NCBI GenBank assembly: GCA_038200275.1
Contig: JBBPYC010000021.1
Span: 1-64,000, forward strand
Origin: JBBPYC01 sp038200275
GTDB lineage: Bacteria > Pseudomonadota > Gammaproteobacteria > Burkholderiales > Burkholderiaceae_C
Direction: 5' to 3'
Length of the DNA stretch: 64,000 nucleotides
Shown: positions 34,077-42,243 of the stretch, in pieces
How positions within the stretch are numbered: position 1 is the stretch's first letter
Layout: the number at the start of each line of letters is the position of its first letter
The notes under the pieces: model-generated
Seen by the model: the letters and a program-made list of their open reading frames with translations, nothing else
What the model was told of the DNA's origin: nothing
Database searches by the model: none
Position numbers and translations under genes: made by a program

Positions 34077-34995
34077 CGGCCGCCGGCGCCGGCGCCGGAT
34101 GCAGCTCGCTGGACCGTCCCGCCTTCGCGACCTGCCCCGGCACGTCGTGGCCGACGATCTGTGGCATCTGGCGCGCCACCGTCAACAGCTTGTGGAGATC
34201 GATGCCGGTGTCGTAGCCCATCTCGTCGAGCATGTGGATCGCGTCTTCGCTCGAGATGTTACCGGACGCACCCGGCGCATACGGGCAGCCGCCCAGACCG
34301 CCGAGCGAACCGTCGAAGCGGTCGATGCCGTGCTGCACCGAAGCGAGCACATTGGCCAGCCCCATGCCGCGCGTGTTGTGGAAATGAAAGGTGCGCTGCA
34401 GGCTGCCGAAGCGCCCATTCACCGCGTCCGCAATGCGTGAGACTTGAGTCGGTTGCGCCATGCCGGTGGTGTCGCAAAAGCTGATGCCGCGCACGCCCAG
34501 ATCGGCAAAGCGCTGCGCCCACCCGAGCATCATGTCCTGCGGCACGTCGCCTTCCATTGGACAGCCGAAGCTGCACGAAAGCGACACGTTGATTGGCGTG
34601 CTGCCGTTCACGCGCCGGATCACGTCCGACAGCGCCGCGAAGCTTTTCTCGCGAGTCATGCGCAGGTTCGCCAAGTTGTGTGTCTCGGACACCGACATCA
34701 CGAGGTTCAGTTCATCGGCCCGACTCTCCATCGCCCGCTCGGCGCCGCGCAGGTTCGGCACCAGCACGGTGTATTCGACGCCGGGCGCGCGGCGGATGCG
34801 GCCCATCACTTCTTCCGCGTCGCGCAACATCGGGATCGCTTTGGGCGACGTGAACGAGGTGACTTCGATCTTTGCGTAACCGCATTCGCTCAAAGCATCG
34901 ACCAGCGCGATCTTGGTGTCCGTCGGAATGAACGCGGGCTCGATCTGAAAGCCATCGCGCGTGGCGACTTCGTTGAAATAAATGCGTGGCTTCAT
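34048..34995 (-). CDS. Hydroxymethylglutaryl-CoA lyase-like enzyme
   Basis: The 315-residue TIM-barrel has all HMG-CoA-lyase-type motifs: NEVATRDGFQ (about 8-17, substrate Arg-Asp), HFHNTRGMG (about 206-214, metal His-X-His) and the flexible-loop signature GGLGGCPYAPGASGN (about 232-246) with the catalytic cysteine. These enzymes cleave HMG-CoA or close homologues to acetyl-CoA plus a keto acid. The CoA transferase next to it probably supplies the thioester. It overlaps the VOC gene, so both are on one transcript. Confidence 0.92.
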   Translation of the reverse strand: MKPRIYFNEVATRDGFQIEPAFIPTDTKIALVDALSECGYAKIEVTSFTSPKAIPMLRDAEEVMGRIRRAPGVEYTVLVPNLRGAERAMESRADELNLVMSVSETHNLANLRMTREKSFAALSDVIRRVNGSTPINVSLSCSFGCPMEGDVPQDMMLGWAQRFADLGVRGISFCDTTGMAQPTQVSRIADAVNGRFGSLQRTFHFHNTRGMGLANVLASVQHGIDRFDGSLGGLGGCPYAPGASGNISSEDAIHMLDEMGYDTGIDLHKLLTVARQMPQIVGHDVPGQVAKAGRSSELHPAPAPAAVAELRAQVA

Positions 34996-35016
34996 CGAAT
35001 CGTCCTCATGAGTTTT

Positions 35017-36264
35017 TCATTGCACCAGGCCGCGCTCGCGCAGCGCCTTGATCTGCTCGCCTGTCAGGCCGATCTCGGCCAGCACCGCGTCGCTGTCCTG
35101 GCCAACGGCAAGCGGCGCGTTGCGCCGATGCGTGCCCGGCGTGCGCGACAGTTTGGGCACGATGCCGGGTATCGCCAGCTCGCTGCCGTCGTCCAACTGC
35201 ACCTTGTCGAGCATGCCACGCGCCCGGTAGTGTGGATCGGCTGCGATGTCGGCCACGGTGTAGATGCGGCCGGCCGGCACCGACGCCTTGTCGAGCGCCG
35301 CCAACACGTCGGCGACCGAATGCCGGATCGTCCACGCGCCGATCGCCCCATCGAGCTCGGCCACGCGCGCGACCCGTCCTGCGTTGCCAGCCAGCGTTGG
35401 ATCGCTCGCCAAGTCGGCGCGATCGATCACGCCCATCAGCCGCCGAAAGATGCTGTCGCCGTTGCCCGCGATCAACGCATAGCCGCCGTCCGCGCACCGA
35501 TACGCATTGCTCGGCGCAATGCCTGGCAACGCGCTGCCGGCCGCCTCGCGCACGGCGCCGAACGCACTGTATTCGGGCAACAGGCTTTCCATGCAGTTGA
35601 ACACCGCCTCATACAGCGCGACGTCTATCACCTGGCCTTTGCCGGACCGCTGCCGCTCCTGCAGTGCAAGCAGGATGCCGATCACGCCGTGCAGCGCGGC
35701 CAGCGTATCGCCAATGCTGACGCCGACGCGCACCGGCACCCGGCCCGGCTCAGCCGTGAGGTGCCGCAGGCCGCTCATCGCTTCGGCCACCACGCCGAAG
35801 CCAGGGCGATCCCGATACGGCCCGGTCTGGCCGTAGCCGCTGATGCGCAGCACGATCAAGCGTGGGTTCAGTTCGAGCAATTCGTCCGGCCCGAGGCCCC
35901 AACCTTCCATCGCACCGGGCCGAAAGTTCTCGATCAGCACATCGGACTCGGCCGCGAGGCGCTTCACGATCTCCTGCGCTTCCGGCGCCTTCAAGTCGAG
36001 CGCGATTGAGCGCTTGTTGCGCGACTGCACCTGCCACCAGACCGACGTGCCGTCCTTTAGCAATCGCCACTTGCGCAGCGGATCGCCCGCACCAGGCGGC
36101 TCGATCTTGATCACATCGGCGCCGAAATCGGCCAGCGTCTTGGCCGCGAACGGGCCGGCGATCAACTGCCCGAGTTCGAGCACCTTGAGGCCGGCAATCG
36201 GGCCAGGCGTGGGCGCCGCATCGGTGGACGACGAAGGTTGGGGCGAGGCGACTGGTGCTTGCAT
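35017..36264 (-). CDS. CaiB/BaiF-family CoA transferase
   Basis: The 415-residue protein has the family III CoA-transferase fold: GLKVLELGQLIAGPFAAKTLADFGADVIKIE (about 24-54), NKRSIALDLKAPEAQEIVKRL (about 82-102) and GKGQVIDVALYEAV. The position that normally holds the catalytic Asp (in PGFD-like motifs) reads PGFGVVAEAMSGL (about 161-173), with Gly in its place. A related subfamily shows the same pattern, perhaps using the nearby Glu. Transfer of CoA from succinyl-CoA to an acid feeding the HMG-CoA-lyase-like enzyme is a reasonable inference. Confidence 0.88.
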   Translation of the reverse strand: MQAPVASPQPSSSTDAAPTPGPIAGLKVLELGQLIAGPFAAKTLADFGADVIKIEPPGAGDPLRKWRLLKDGTSVWWQVQSRNKRSIALDLKAPEAQEIVKRLAAESDVLIENFRPGAMEGWGLGPDELLELNPRLIVLRISGYGQTGPYRDRPGFGVVAEAMSGLRHLTAEPGRVPVRVGVSIGDTLAALHGVIGILLALQERQRSGKGQVIDVALYEAVFNCMESLLPEYSAFGAVREAAGSALPGIAPSNAYRCADGGYALIAGNGDSIFRRLMGVIDRADLASDPTLAGNAGRVARVAELDGAIGAWTIRHSVADVLAALDKASVPAGRIYTVADIAADPHYRARGMLDKVQLDDGSELAIPGIVPKLSRTPGTHRRNAPLAVGQDSDAVLAEIGLTGEQIKALRERGLVQ

Positions 36265-36301
36265 GGACGGCAGTGTCGCGTGCCGTGCGGCAGCCTGTCC
36301 A

Positions 36302-37312
36302 TCACCGTTTTCGCGCGAGACCTTCCGCGTTTTGCGAAGGGTCGGCCAGGTGGTTGCGCAGCGCGACGATCGCCGGGTCGGCCTGCTGGTCGCGCAGCGC
36401 CCAGCCGTCGGCGAGTGGCCGCGTGGCAAGCTTCAACGCGCGCAACGTCGGCTGCACCGCTGCGCGCGGCAGCAGCGCCACGCCGAGGCCGGCCGCGACC
36501 ATGTGGCAGACCGCATCGAAGCTGCCGAGCTGCATCCGGATCTTCAGCGGCCGGCCCGCAGCGAACGCGGCCTGCTGTTGCTGCAGAAGCAGCGAAGCGC
36601 CGCCTTCGAGGCTGATCCAGTCCTGCGCGAGCAGATTGGCGAACGCGATCGGCCCGCTTGCCACGTCACCGAGCGGATGGCCGCGCGGCACCACCAGCAC
36701 CAGTTCGTCGTTGCGAAACGGCAGCAGATCGAGCCCGCTGCTGTCCGGCCCTTCGGCCAGCAGCCCGAGATCGGCACGGCCTTCGCGCAGCGCGGCGACC
36801 ACGCCTTCCGAGACGTGTTCGTCGACCGCCACCTGGATGCCCGGCTGCAGTTGCTGATAGCGCGCGAGCAGCGGTGGCAGATAGGGATTCAGCGCGGCGC
36901 TGCTCGCAGCCAGCCGGATGTGGCGCGACAGCCCAAGCCGCAGCTCGGCGAGTTCGTCGCCGAGCCGGTCCATCGTCTGCAACAGCGCGGCGCCATGGCG
37001 CGCGAACACACGCCCAGCCGCCGTCGTGATGAGCCCGCGCGCATGGCGTTCGAACAGCGGCTCGCCGACCGCTTCCTCGAGTTCGCGGATGCGCCGGCTC
37101 GCCGCGGCCAGCGCCAGATGGGCGTTGCGCGCGGCCGCGCTCAGCGAACCGAGTTGCGCGCAGGCGACGGCCAGCCGCACCGAGACCAGATCGAAGCGCG
37201 CAAGGTTGTAGCGGTGGGTTGGCGTCGCGGGTGTGTGCGGCAGCGGCGCGTTACGGCTGCCTGATGGGTTGTCGTCATGCGCGTGGTGACCGGTGGAGTG
37301 GGAAGAAGCCAT
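36302..37312 (-). CDS. LysR-family regulator
   Basis: The 336-residue protein has an N-terminal LysR HTH (about residues 46-75: ACAQLGSLSAAARNAHLALAAASRRIRELE, given by motif positions) after a His/Pro-rich leader. A two-lobed LysR substrate domain spans about 125-330. It is the first gene of the minus-strand catabolic cluster and probably regulates it with a pathway intermediate as co-inducer. No clear T-N11-A box is visible in front of the CoA-transferase gene because the spacing is only 37 bases. A shorter start near residue 32 is possible. Confidence 0.9.
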   Translation of the reverse strand: MASSHSTGHHAHDDNPSGSRNAPLPHTPATPTHRYNLARFDLVSVRLAVACAQLGSLSAAARNAHLALAAASRRIRELEEAVGEPLFERHARGLITTAAGRVFARHGAALLQTMDRLGDELAELRLGLSRHIRLAASSAALNPYLPPLLARYQQLQPGIQVAVDEHVSEGVVAALREGRADLGLLAEGPDSSGLDLLPFRNDELVLVVPRGHPLGDVASGPIAFANLLAQDWISLEGGASLLLQQQQAAFAAGRPLKIRMQLGSFDAVCHMVAAGLGVALLPRAAVQPTLRALKLATRPLADGWALRDQQADPAIVALRNHLADPSQNAEGLARKR

Positions 37313-37478
37313 TCCTGAATTGTTGCGGCGGCTGCGGAATCAAGCTGTCCATTGCCACGCCAGCTGCAATACCCAAGCTTCATCGAAGGTCAAATCCGTG
37401 TGTTTATGGCGTCAGACTGCGCCATTTTGCTACCCTTTGCTTTCAGTCAATTAGGCTTTCCGACAGGTAAACCCAACC

Positions 37479-37799
37479 ATGCCGACCGCATTCGCTTCCG
37501 TCAAGCTTCCCGGTGCACTCGTGGATGAGGCGCGGCTTGCGGCCCAGCCGTTGCGCCGCTCGGTCGCAAGCCAGATCGAATATTGGGCCACGCTGGGCCG
37601 TGTGGTCGAGCATGCGGGTCTGACGGTGCAGGAAGCACGCAGCGCGATTGCAGCTTATGAAAGCGGCACGCAGGACAATGCCCACGAGCGCACCGTGACC
37701 GATCTGAGCGAGCGCATTCGCACGGCCAGCGCGAAGGACGGCTCGCTGGCGGTGCAGTTGCAACGGGTGATCGCCAAAAACCGCGCTGGCGGCACCTGA
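37479..37799 (+). CDS. ParD-like antitoxin
   Basis: The 106-residue protein has a ribbon-helix-helix-like N-terminus (FASVKLPGALVDEARLAAQPLRRSVASQIEYWATLGR, about 5-41) of the ParD-like family. A helical tail (about 60-106) should bind the toxin. It is followed after 94 bases by a zeta-type kinase gene. A strong palindrome of GATCGATC repeats lies between the two. It is the antitoxin half of a toxin-antitoxin pair not seen in standard ParDE pairs. Confidence 0.75.
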   Translation: MPTAFASVKLPGALVDEARLAAQPLRRSVASQIEYWATLGRVVEHAGLTVQEARSAIAAYESGTQDNAHERTVTDLSERIRTASAKDGSLAVQLQRVIAKNRAGGT

Positions 37800-37805
37800 A
37801 TCGTT

Positions 37806-37838
37806 CAATCGATCGATCGACTCGCCGATCGATCGTTG
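37806..37838 (+). promoter_or_regulatory. Hairpin between ParD-like antitoxin and zeta toxin
   Basis: CAATCGATCGATCG (37806-37819) and CGATCGATCGTTG (37826-37838) pair around ACTCGC, starting seven bases after the antitoxin stop. It could reduce read-through into the toxin gene or stabilise the mRNA. No T-run follows. Confidence 0.5.
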
Positions 37839-37893
37839 CTTCCCGACTTGCTCTGAAAACAAACGCCGGTGGCTCGACCCGGCGCCAACCCCT

Positions 37894-38583
37894 GTGCCTG
37901 CTTCGCCCGCCCTTCCCGCCGCATCTGTTTTTCACCTGTTCGCCGGCCCGAACGGCGCCGGCAAGACCACGCTGTATCGCGCGCTCGCTGCCGGCGGGCT
38001 GATCGATCCGAGTCTCGAATTCGTGAACGCCGATCTGCACGAGCGCGCGTGTCTGCAGCACATCGCCAACCCGCTCGAACGCTCCGAGGCCGCGCGCAAG
38101 TGGGCCGATACGCGGCGCAGCAAACTGCTGGCCGCCGGACAGTCGTTCGCGAGCGAGACTGTGTTCTCACACGAATCCAAACTCGAACTCGTCAGCGAAG
38201 CACAGCACCGCGGCTTCGTCGTCGCGCTGTACGTGGTCGCACTCGACGACCCGGCCCGGCTCGTGCAGCGGGTCGCCACCCGCATTGGCGAAGGCGGCCA
38301 TCCGGTGCCGCCCGAGCGCATCCTCGCGCGCTATCCGCGCAGCTTGGCGCTGTTGCAGGCGGCGGTCAGTTATGCGGACGTCGCGTTTTTGTACGACGCG
38401 GTCGACATCGAATACGGCGGCCACCAGCTCGCCGCCGTCGTGACCGCCGGCCAGCCCGAACCGTTGCTGGACCCGCTGCCGCGCTGGGTGCGCAGCATGC
38501 TGATCGGCCGGCCGGCGACACCCTTGTTGGCGCCCAAGGCAGAGAAGAAGCAGCCAAACGGGCGTGAGCCGCCGGGGTCGTGA
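37894..38583 (+). CDS. Zeta-toxin-family kinase
   Basis: The 229-residue P-loop protein has Walker A GPNGAGKTT (about residues 18-26). A zeta-like substrate region has NADLHERACLQ (about 46-56), with the catalytic Asp, and ETVFSHESKLEL (about 88-99). The motif RIGEGGHPVPPERILARYPRSL (about 130-150) is typical of COG4185-type zeta proteins. Zeta toxins phosphorylate UDP-GlcNAc precursors and block cell-wall synthesis. The GTG start is in frame. The ParD-like gene upstream is the likely antitoxin, an uncommon partner for zeta. Confidence 0.85.
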   Translation: MPASPALPAASVFHLFAGPNGAGKTTLYRALAAGGLIDPSLEFVNADLHERACLQHIANPLERSEAARKWADTRRSKLLAAGQSFASETVFSHESKLELVSEAQHRGFVVALYVVALDDPARLVQRVATRIGEGGHPVPPERILARYPRSLALLQAAVSYADVAFLYDAVDIEYGGHQLAAVVTAGQPEPLLDPLPRWVRSMLIGRPATPLLAPKAEKKQPNGREPPGS

Positions 38584-38602
38584 AGCCTCGGCCCAAGCGC
38601 CG

Positions 38603-39697
38603 CTATTTCGCGAGTGCCAGGATGCTTGCGACCACACCCATCACGGCGTCGGTTTGCGTCGCCAGCTCGGTCGGCCCCGGATTGCTCGCCGTGGTCACGA
38701 CCGCAAGCCGCAGCGCAGGCGCGATCAGCGCGAGCTGCGCGCCGTAACCCCAAGCCCAGGCCACCGGCTGGCCGCCGAGCCGGCCAGTGAACCACAGGTA
38801 GCCATAGCCGGCCGGCGCGATCGGGCCTGCGCTCCAGCTGGTGGCGACGTGAAAGCGCGTGCTCGCCTCGACCCAGGCGGCCGGCACGATCTGGGCCGTG
38901 CCCCAGCGCCCACCGTTGGCCATCGTCCAAGCGATCTTGGCGAAGTCGCGTGCGCGCAGGCGCAGACCGCGGTAGCTCATGACGTTGCCGGTCTTGTCGC
39001 GCTCGACGGCGAGACGGTCGATGCCGAGCGGGCTGAACAAGTCGCGTTGGACGAGCTGCTCGACAGGCAGTCCCTGCGCATGTCTCAGGATCGGCGACAG
39101 CAACGACACTGCGGCGTCGTTGTAGTGCCAGCGCGGCGATGGGCCCGTGCCCGCGACGGGCAGAGCCAGCGCGTAGGCGACCGGATCGTCGGCCGCGTCG
39201 AGGTCGCGCAGCTGCGTCCGGAAGTCGTAGCGCAATCGCGACGTGCCGGTCAGGATCTGCTCGAGCGTGATCGTATGCACGGGTGTACCGGGCGCCATGC
39301 CCGCGGCCGATGGCAGCAGCTGGTCAATCGTGTCGGACAGACTGCCCATCTTGCCTTGCTGCAGCGCGATGCCGACGAGCATCGAAGCCACGCTTTTGGT
39401 GGCGGAGTTGATCGGCTGCAGATCGGCTATAGCCGCCTTGCCGTAATAGCGTTCTGCGATCAGTGCGCCGTCGCGCACGACCAGCACGCTCCTGAGTGCA
39501 CGCAAGTTTTGCGCGTTGTCCAGCAGCGATTGCAAGGCCAGCGGGTCGACGCCCACGTCGCCCGGCGACTGCGTGGCCCAGTCCCTGCCCGGCTCGTCGG
39601 CCAACGCTGCCAAAGGGAATGTGGCCAGATCGCCCGCAAGTCGGATCACGCTGGCGGTCATGAAGGTGCGGCGCGATGAGTGGACTGAGGTGGGCAT
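38603..39697 (-). CDS. Serine hydrolase of the class C beta-lactamase family
   Basis: The 364-residue protein has an SRRTFM twin-arginine-like signal (about residues 8-13) and a beta-lactamase fold. The active-site SxxK lies in SATKSV (about 97-102), and the Y-N pair in HYNDAA (about 191-196). The third motif reads WGYGAQ (about 319-324). Family members are esterases, peptidases or lactamases, usually periplasmic. The substrate is not evident. It converges with the zeta-toxin gene, 19 bases apart. Confidence 0.88.
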   Translation of the reverse strand: MPTSVHSSRRTFMTASVIRLAGDLATFPLAALADEPGRDWATQSPGDVGVDPLALQSLLDNAQNLRALRSVLVVRDGALIAERYYGKAAIADLQPINSATKSVASMLVGIALQQGKMGSLSDTIDQLLPSAAGMAPGTPVHTITLEQILTGTSRLRYDFRTQLRDLDAADDPVAYALALPVAGTGPSPRWHYNDAAVSLLSPILRHAQGLPVEQLVQRDLFSPLGIDRLAVERDKTGNVMSYRGLRLRARDFAKIAWTMANGGRWGTAQIVPAAWVEASTRFHVATSWSAGPIAPAGYGYLWFTGRLGGQPVAWAWGYGAQLALIAPALRLAVVTTASNPGPTELATQTDAVMGVVASILALAK

Positions 39698-39836
39698 GGG
39701 TTCGCTTCCTGCAACACGGATGGGTCGCGGCCACTCAAGCGAAAACAGGCGGGTGGTCGCAAGCCCCATTGTGTGGCGCCAAGCGCGGGCGACGCTCGTC
39801 CATCGCTCGGCTCATGCGCGCTTTTGCGAGAAGCGG

Positions 39837-41147
39837 TCAACCGACGATGTCGCCCACATCGATCACGTACATCCGACGCTCGCCTTCCTCGTGCACCGAG
39901 TCGATGCAGACTTGGCGCCCGTTGCGGCTCCAGCGCGGGTGCAGGTCGCAGCGGTTTTCTTTCGACAGCTTCGGGTCGGCATGAAAGCTGCCGAGGTCGA
40001 TGCGCTCGCCCTTTTCCATATCGTAGAGAAACAGGATGCGCTCGTGCGTGGTCGCGTCCGGATAGGTGTCCGACAGCAGCCAGCGCTGGTCGGTGGGCGA
40101 AAACGTCATGTGGCCGTTTTCGGTCAGCACGCCGGCGCCGACGACCTCGACCTTGCCGCCTGGCACGTCGTCGTACAGGTGGTAGTGGATGCGGCCCGCG
40201 TGCGGGCCCCAGACGATGATCTGCGCGTCGTTTCTCCAAAGCGGATGCGAGATCTGCCATTCGGACTTTTCATAGTCGAAGGTGCCGCCCGCGGTTGGGT
40301 CGAAGTCGTCGGCGAGCTGCGGCAGCGGATGGTCCGAGCATTCGAGCAGACGCATGTCCTCGCCGCCCGGGTTCATCGTGATGAGGCGGTGCAGAAAACA
40401 GGTTTCGTCCTTCACCCGCTCGGTCCAGCGGTGCAAAAACAGCACGCGCGAGGAAGCCGGGTTGGTCTCGATGTGGCTGACCCAATGAATCGCCTGCTCC
40501 ATCGACGGCCGGTGATGGAAGGCTTTCAAATCGGCGTAGCTCACCAGCAAGCGCAGTGCGCCACTGCCCAGTTCCATGCGCCAGATGCCGTCGTCGGCGG
40601 GCGCCAGCGGCAGCTCGAACGGGCTGCCCGGCTCGCTGTAGCCGATGGTCTCGTGCGTGACGTACAGGCGCCGGTAGTCAACGCACAGCGCCCACACGCT
40701 GCTCGGCGCCACCACATAGACCGGTGCCGGGAGGGTGCGGATGGCGCCGGTGTCGGCATCGACGATGGCGGCGCCGAAGCCGGGGTAAGGGCTGCCGGCG
40801 CCGGGCGTGCGGATGTTGTGAATGAACCGGCGGCCGCCCGCACCGCCCAGCCACTGCAGCTGGCTGCCCATCTGCCAGTTCCAGGCGCACGTGCGGTTGA
40901 GAACGTGAAACCGGTCGCCGTCGTGCCGGTCGAAAAAGCCGATCTCGGCTTCGGCGTCGGGCGTCAAGAGCGCATCCTGATAAGGCGTGCGCTGCGCCAG
41001 TACGTAGCGGTCGGTCGGGTCCCAGGCGCTTTTGTTGTAGTAGCCGAAGAAATGGTGCTTGCCGGCCTCGCGCCCGAGCTTGTGCACGGGCCGCGACCCG
41101 GCAGTGTAGGGCTTGGTCAAAGCTTCGGTGAAGGCATCACTCGGCAT
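39837..41147 (-). CDS. Beta-propeller protein, oligogalacturonate-lyase/TolB-like
   Basis: The 436-residue protein has no signal peptide. Repeated blade-like units are visible, for example GHMTFSPTDQRWLLSDTYPD (about 345-364) and CDLHPRWSRNGRQVCIDS (about 400-417). A HHFFGYYNKSAWDPTDRYVL segment begins the fold (about 30-50). The pattern resembles WD40/TolB and oligogalacturonide-lyase-like propellers, but no catalytic residues could be assigned. Its ATG lies within the last codons of the Bug receptor gene, with an 11-base overlap, so it is translated from the same transcript. The unusual pairing suggests function in handling the imported compound. Confidence 0.6.
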   Translation of the reverse strand: MPSDAFTEALTKPYTAGSRPVHKLGREAGKHHFFGYYNKSAWDPTDRYVLAQRTPYQDALLTPDAEAEIGFFDRHDGDRFHVLNRTCAWNWQMGSQLQWLGGAGGRRFIHNIRTPGAGSPYPGFGAAIVDADTGAIRTLPAPVYVVAPSSVWALCVDYRRLYVTHETIGYSEPGSPFELPLAPADDGIWRMELGSGALRLLVSYADLKAFHHRPSMEQAIHWVSHIETNPASSRVLFLHRWTERVKDETCFLHRLITMNPGGEDMRLLECSDHPLPQLADDFDPTAGGTFDYEKSEWQISHPLWRNDAQIIVWGPHAGRIHYHLYDDVPGGKVEVVGAGVLTENGHMTFSPTDQRWLLSDTYPDATTHERILFLYDMEKGERIDLGSFHADPKLSKENRCDLHPRWSRNGRQVCIDSVHEEGERRMYVIDVGDIVG

Positions 41148-42129
41148 TGAGCTTGCCTTCGGCGATCACTTTGTCCCAACGCTGCTTTTCGCTCGCGATG
41201 AACTGGCCCGCGGCGTCGCGCGTGCTGGCCACGGGGGTCATGCCCTGCTCGCTCAAGCCCTTGCGAAATTCCGGCGAATTCACCACCGTGCGGATGTCAG
41301 CGTTGAGCTTGTCGGCGATCGCGTCGGGCACCTTGGCGCCGACGGCGATGGTGGTCCAGGAGGTGGCCTCGAAGCCGGGGTAGCCGGACTCGATCGCGGT
41401 CTGCACGTCGGGCAGCGCCGCCAAGCGTTCCTTGCCCGTGACCGCCAGCGCCTTCAGCTTGCCGGCCTTGACCTGCTGGATCACGGTCGGCGGGTTCTCG
41501 AACATGAGCTGGATCTGACCGCCCATCAAGTCGTTCAAGGCGGCCGAGCTGCCCTTGTACGGCACGTGCGTGATCGACCCCTGGGATTGCATCTTGTAGA
41601 GCTCGCCCATCATGTGCACCGACGAGCCCACGCCGGCCGACCCGAAGTTGAGGGCGCCCGGATCCTTGGCCACCAGCGCAGTCAGCTCCTTCAAGTTGTT
41701 CACCGGCAGCGCGGGCGTTGCCACCACCACGTGCGGCATCTCAGCCAGCACGGTGACGATCTTCAAGTCCTTGCTCGGGTCATACGGCAGCTTGTGGTAG
41801 ACGCCGTAGGTCGCGTGCAGGCCGATCGACCCCAGCAGCAACGTGTAGCCGTCCGGTGCGGCGTCGGCCACCGCCTTGCCGCCGATGTGGCCACCGGCGC
41901 CAGGCCGGTTATCGACGATGACCGACTGGCCGTACAGCTTGCCGAGCGCATCGGCGAGCATGCGGCCCTGCACGTCCGAGCTGCCACCAGCGGTGAATGG
42001 CACGATGATCTTGATCGGCTTGCTGGGGTAGGGGGCGGCTTGTGCCAACGCATGCGACGCCAACGCAAGTCCGGTCAGGGCAGCCAGGGTGGCAAGGGCG
42101 AAGCGGCGGGCGTTCGGGCGAGCGGGCAT
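41137..42129 (-). CDS. Bug-family solute-binding receptor
   Basis: A 330-residue periplasmic receptor with signal peptide (about residues 1-30) and Bug motifs PIKIIVPFTAGGSSDVQGR (about 38-56), NRPGAGGHIGGKAVADAAPDGY (about 74-95) and HVPYKGSSAALNDLMGGQ (about 186-203). It lacks TctA/TctB neighbours. The overlapping downstream gene encodes a beta-propeller and a divergent LysR gene lies upstream, so this is a small catabolic or uptake unit with unknown ligand. Confidence 0.92.
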   Translation of the reverse strand: MPARPNARRFALATLAALTGLALASHALAQAAPYPSKPIKIIVPFTAGGSSDVQGRMLADALGKLYGQSVIVDNRPGAGGHIGGKAVADAAPDGYTLLLGSIGLHATYGVYHKLPYDPSKDLKIVTVLAEMPHVVVATPALPVNNLKELTALVAKDPGALNFGSAGVGSSVHMMGELYKMQSQGSITHVPYKGSSAALNDLMGGQIQLMFENPPTVIQQVKAGKLKALAVTGKERLAALPDVQTAIESGYPGFEATSWTTIAVGAKVPDAIADKLNADIRTVVNSPEFRKGLSEQGMTPVASTRDAAGQFIASEKQRWDKVIAEGKLNAE

Positions 42130-42203
42130 GCGGTTTCCTTCAAGCAAAGATGCGAAATGTAGGCGCCTGAAGGCCTCATGGAAAATGCTCTTTTGGCTGC
42201 ACA

Positions 42204-42222
42204 CCATACAAAAATGGTATGG
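42204..42222. promoter_or_regulatory. Inverted repeat between LysR and Bug genes
   Basis: CCATAC and GTATGG (42204-42209 and 42217-42222) are perfect inverted repeats separated by AAAAATG. They lie 21 bases before the LysR start and 74 bases before the Bug start. The spacing matches a LysR binding site controlling both directions. Confidence 0.65.
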
Positions 42223-42243
42223 AGCGCCCAACCAGAAATCGCC

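Noticed and set aside
34444..36009. 521-codon frame opposite the lyase and CoA transferase genes
   Set aside because: Antisense shadow, rich in His/Arg/Gln; both genes on the other strand carry complete catalytic motifs.
37800..37840. GATC-repeat array considered as CRISPR or iteron
   Set aside because: It is one palindrome of short repeats with no spacers and no cas or rep genes nearby.
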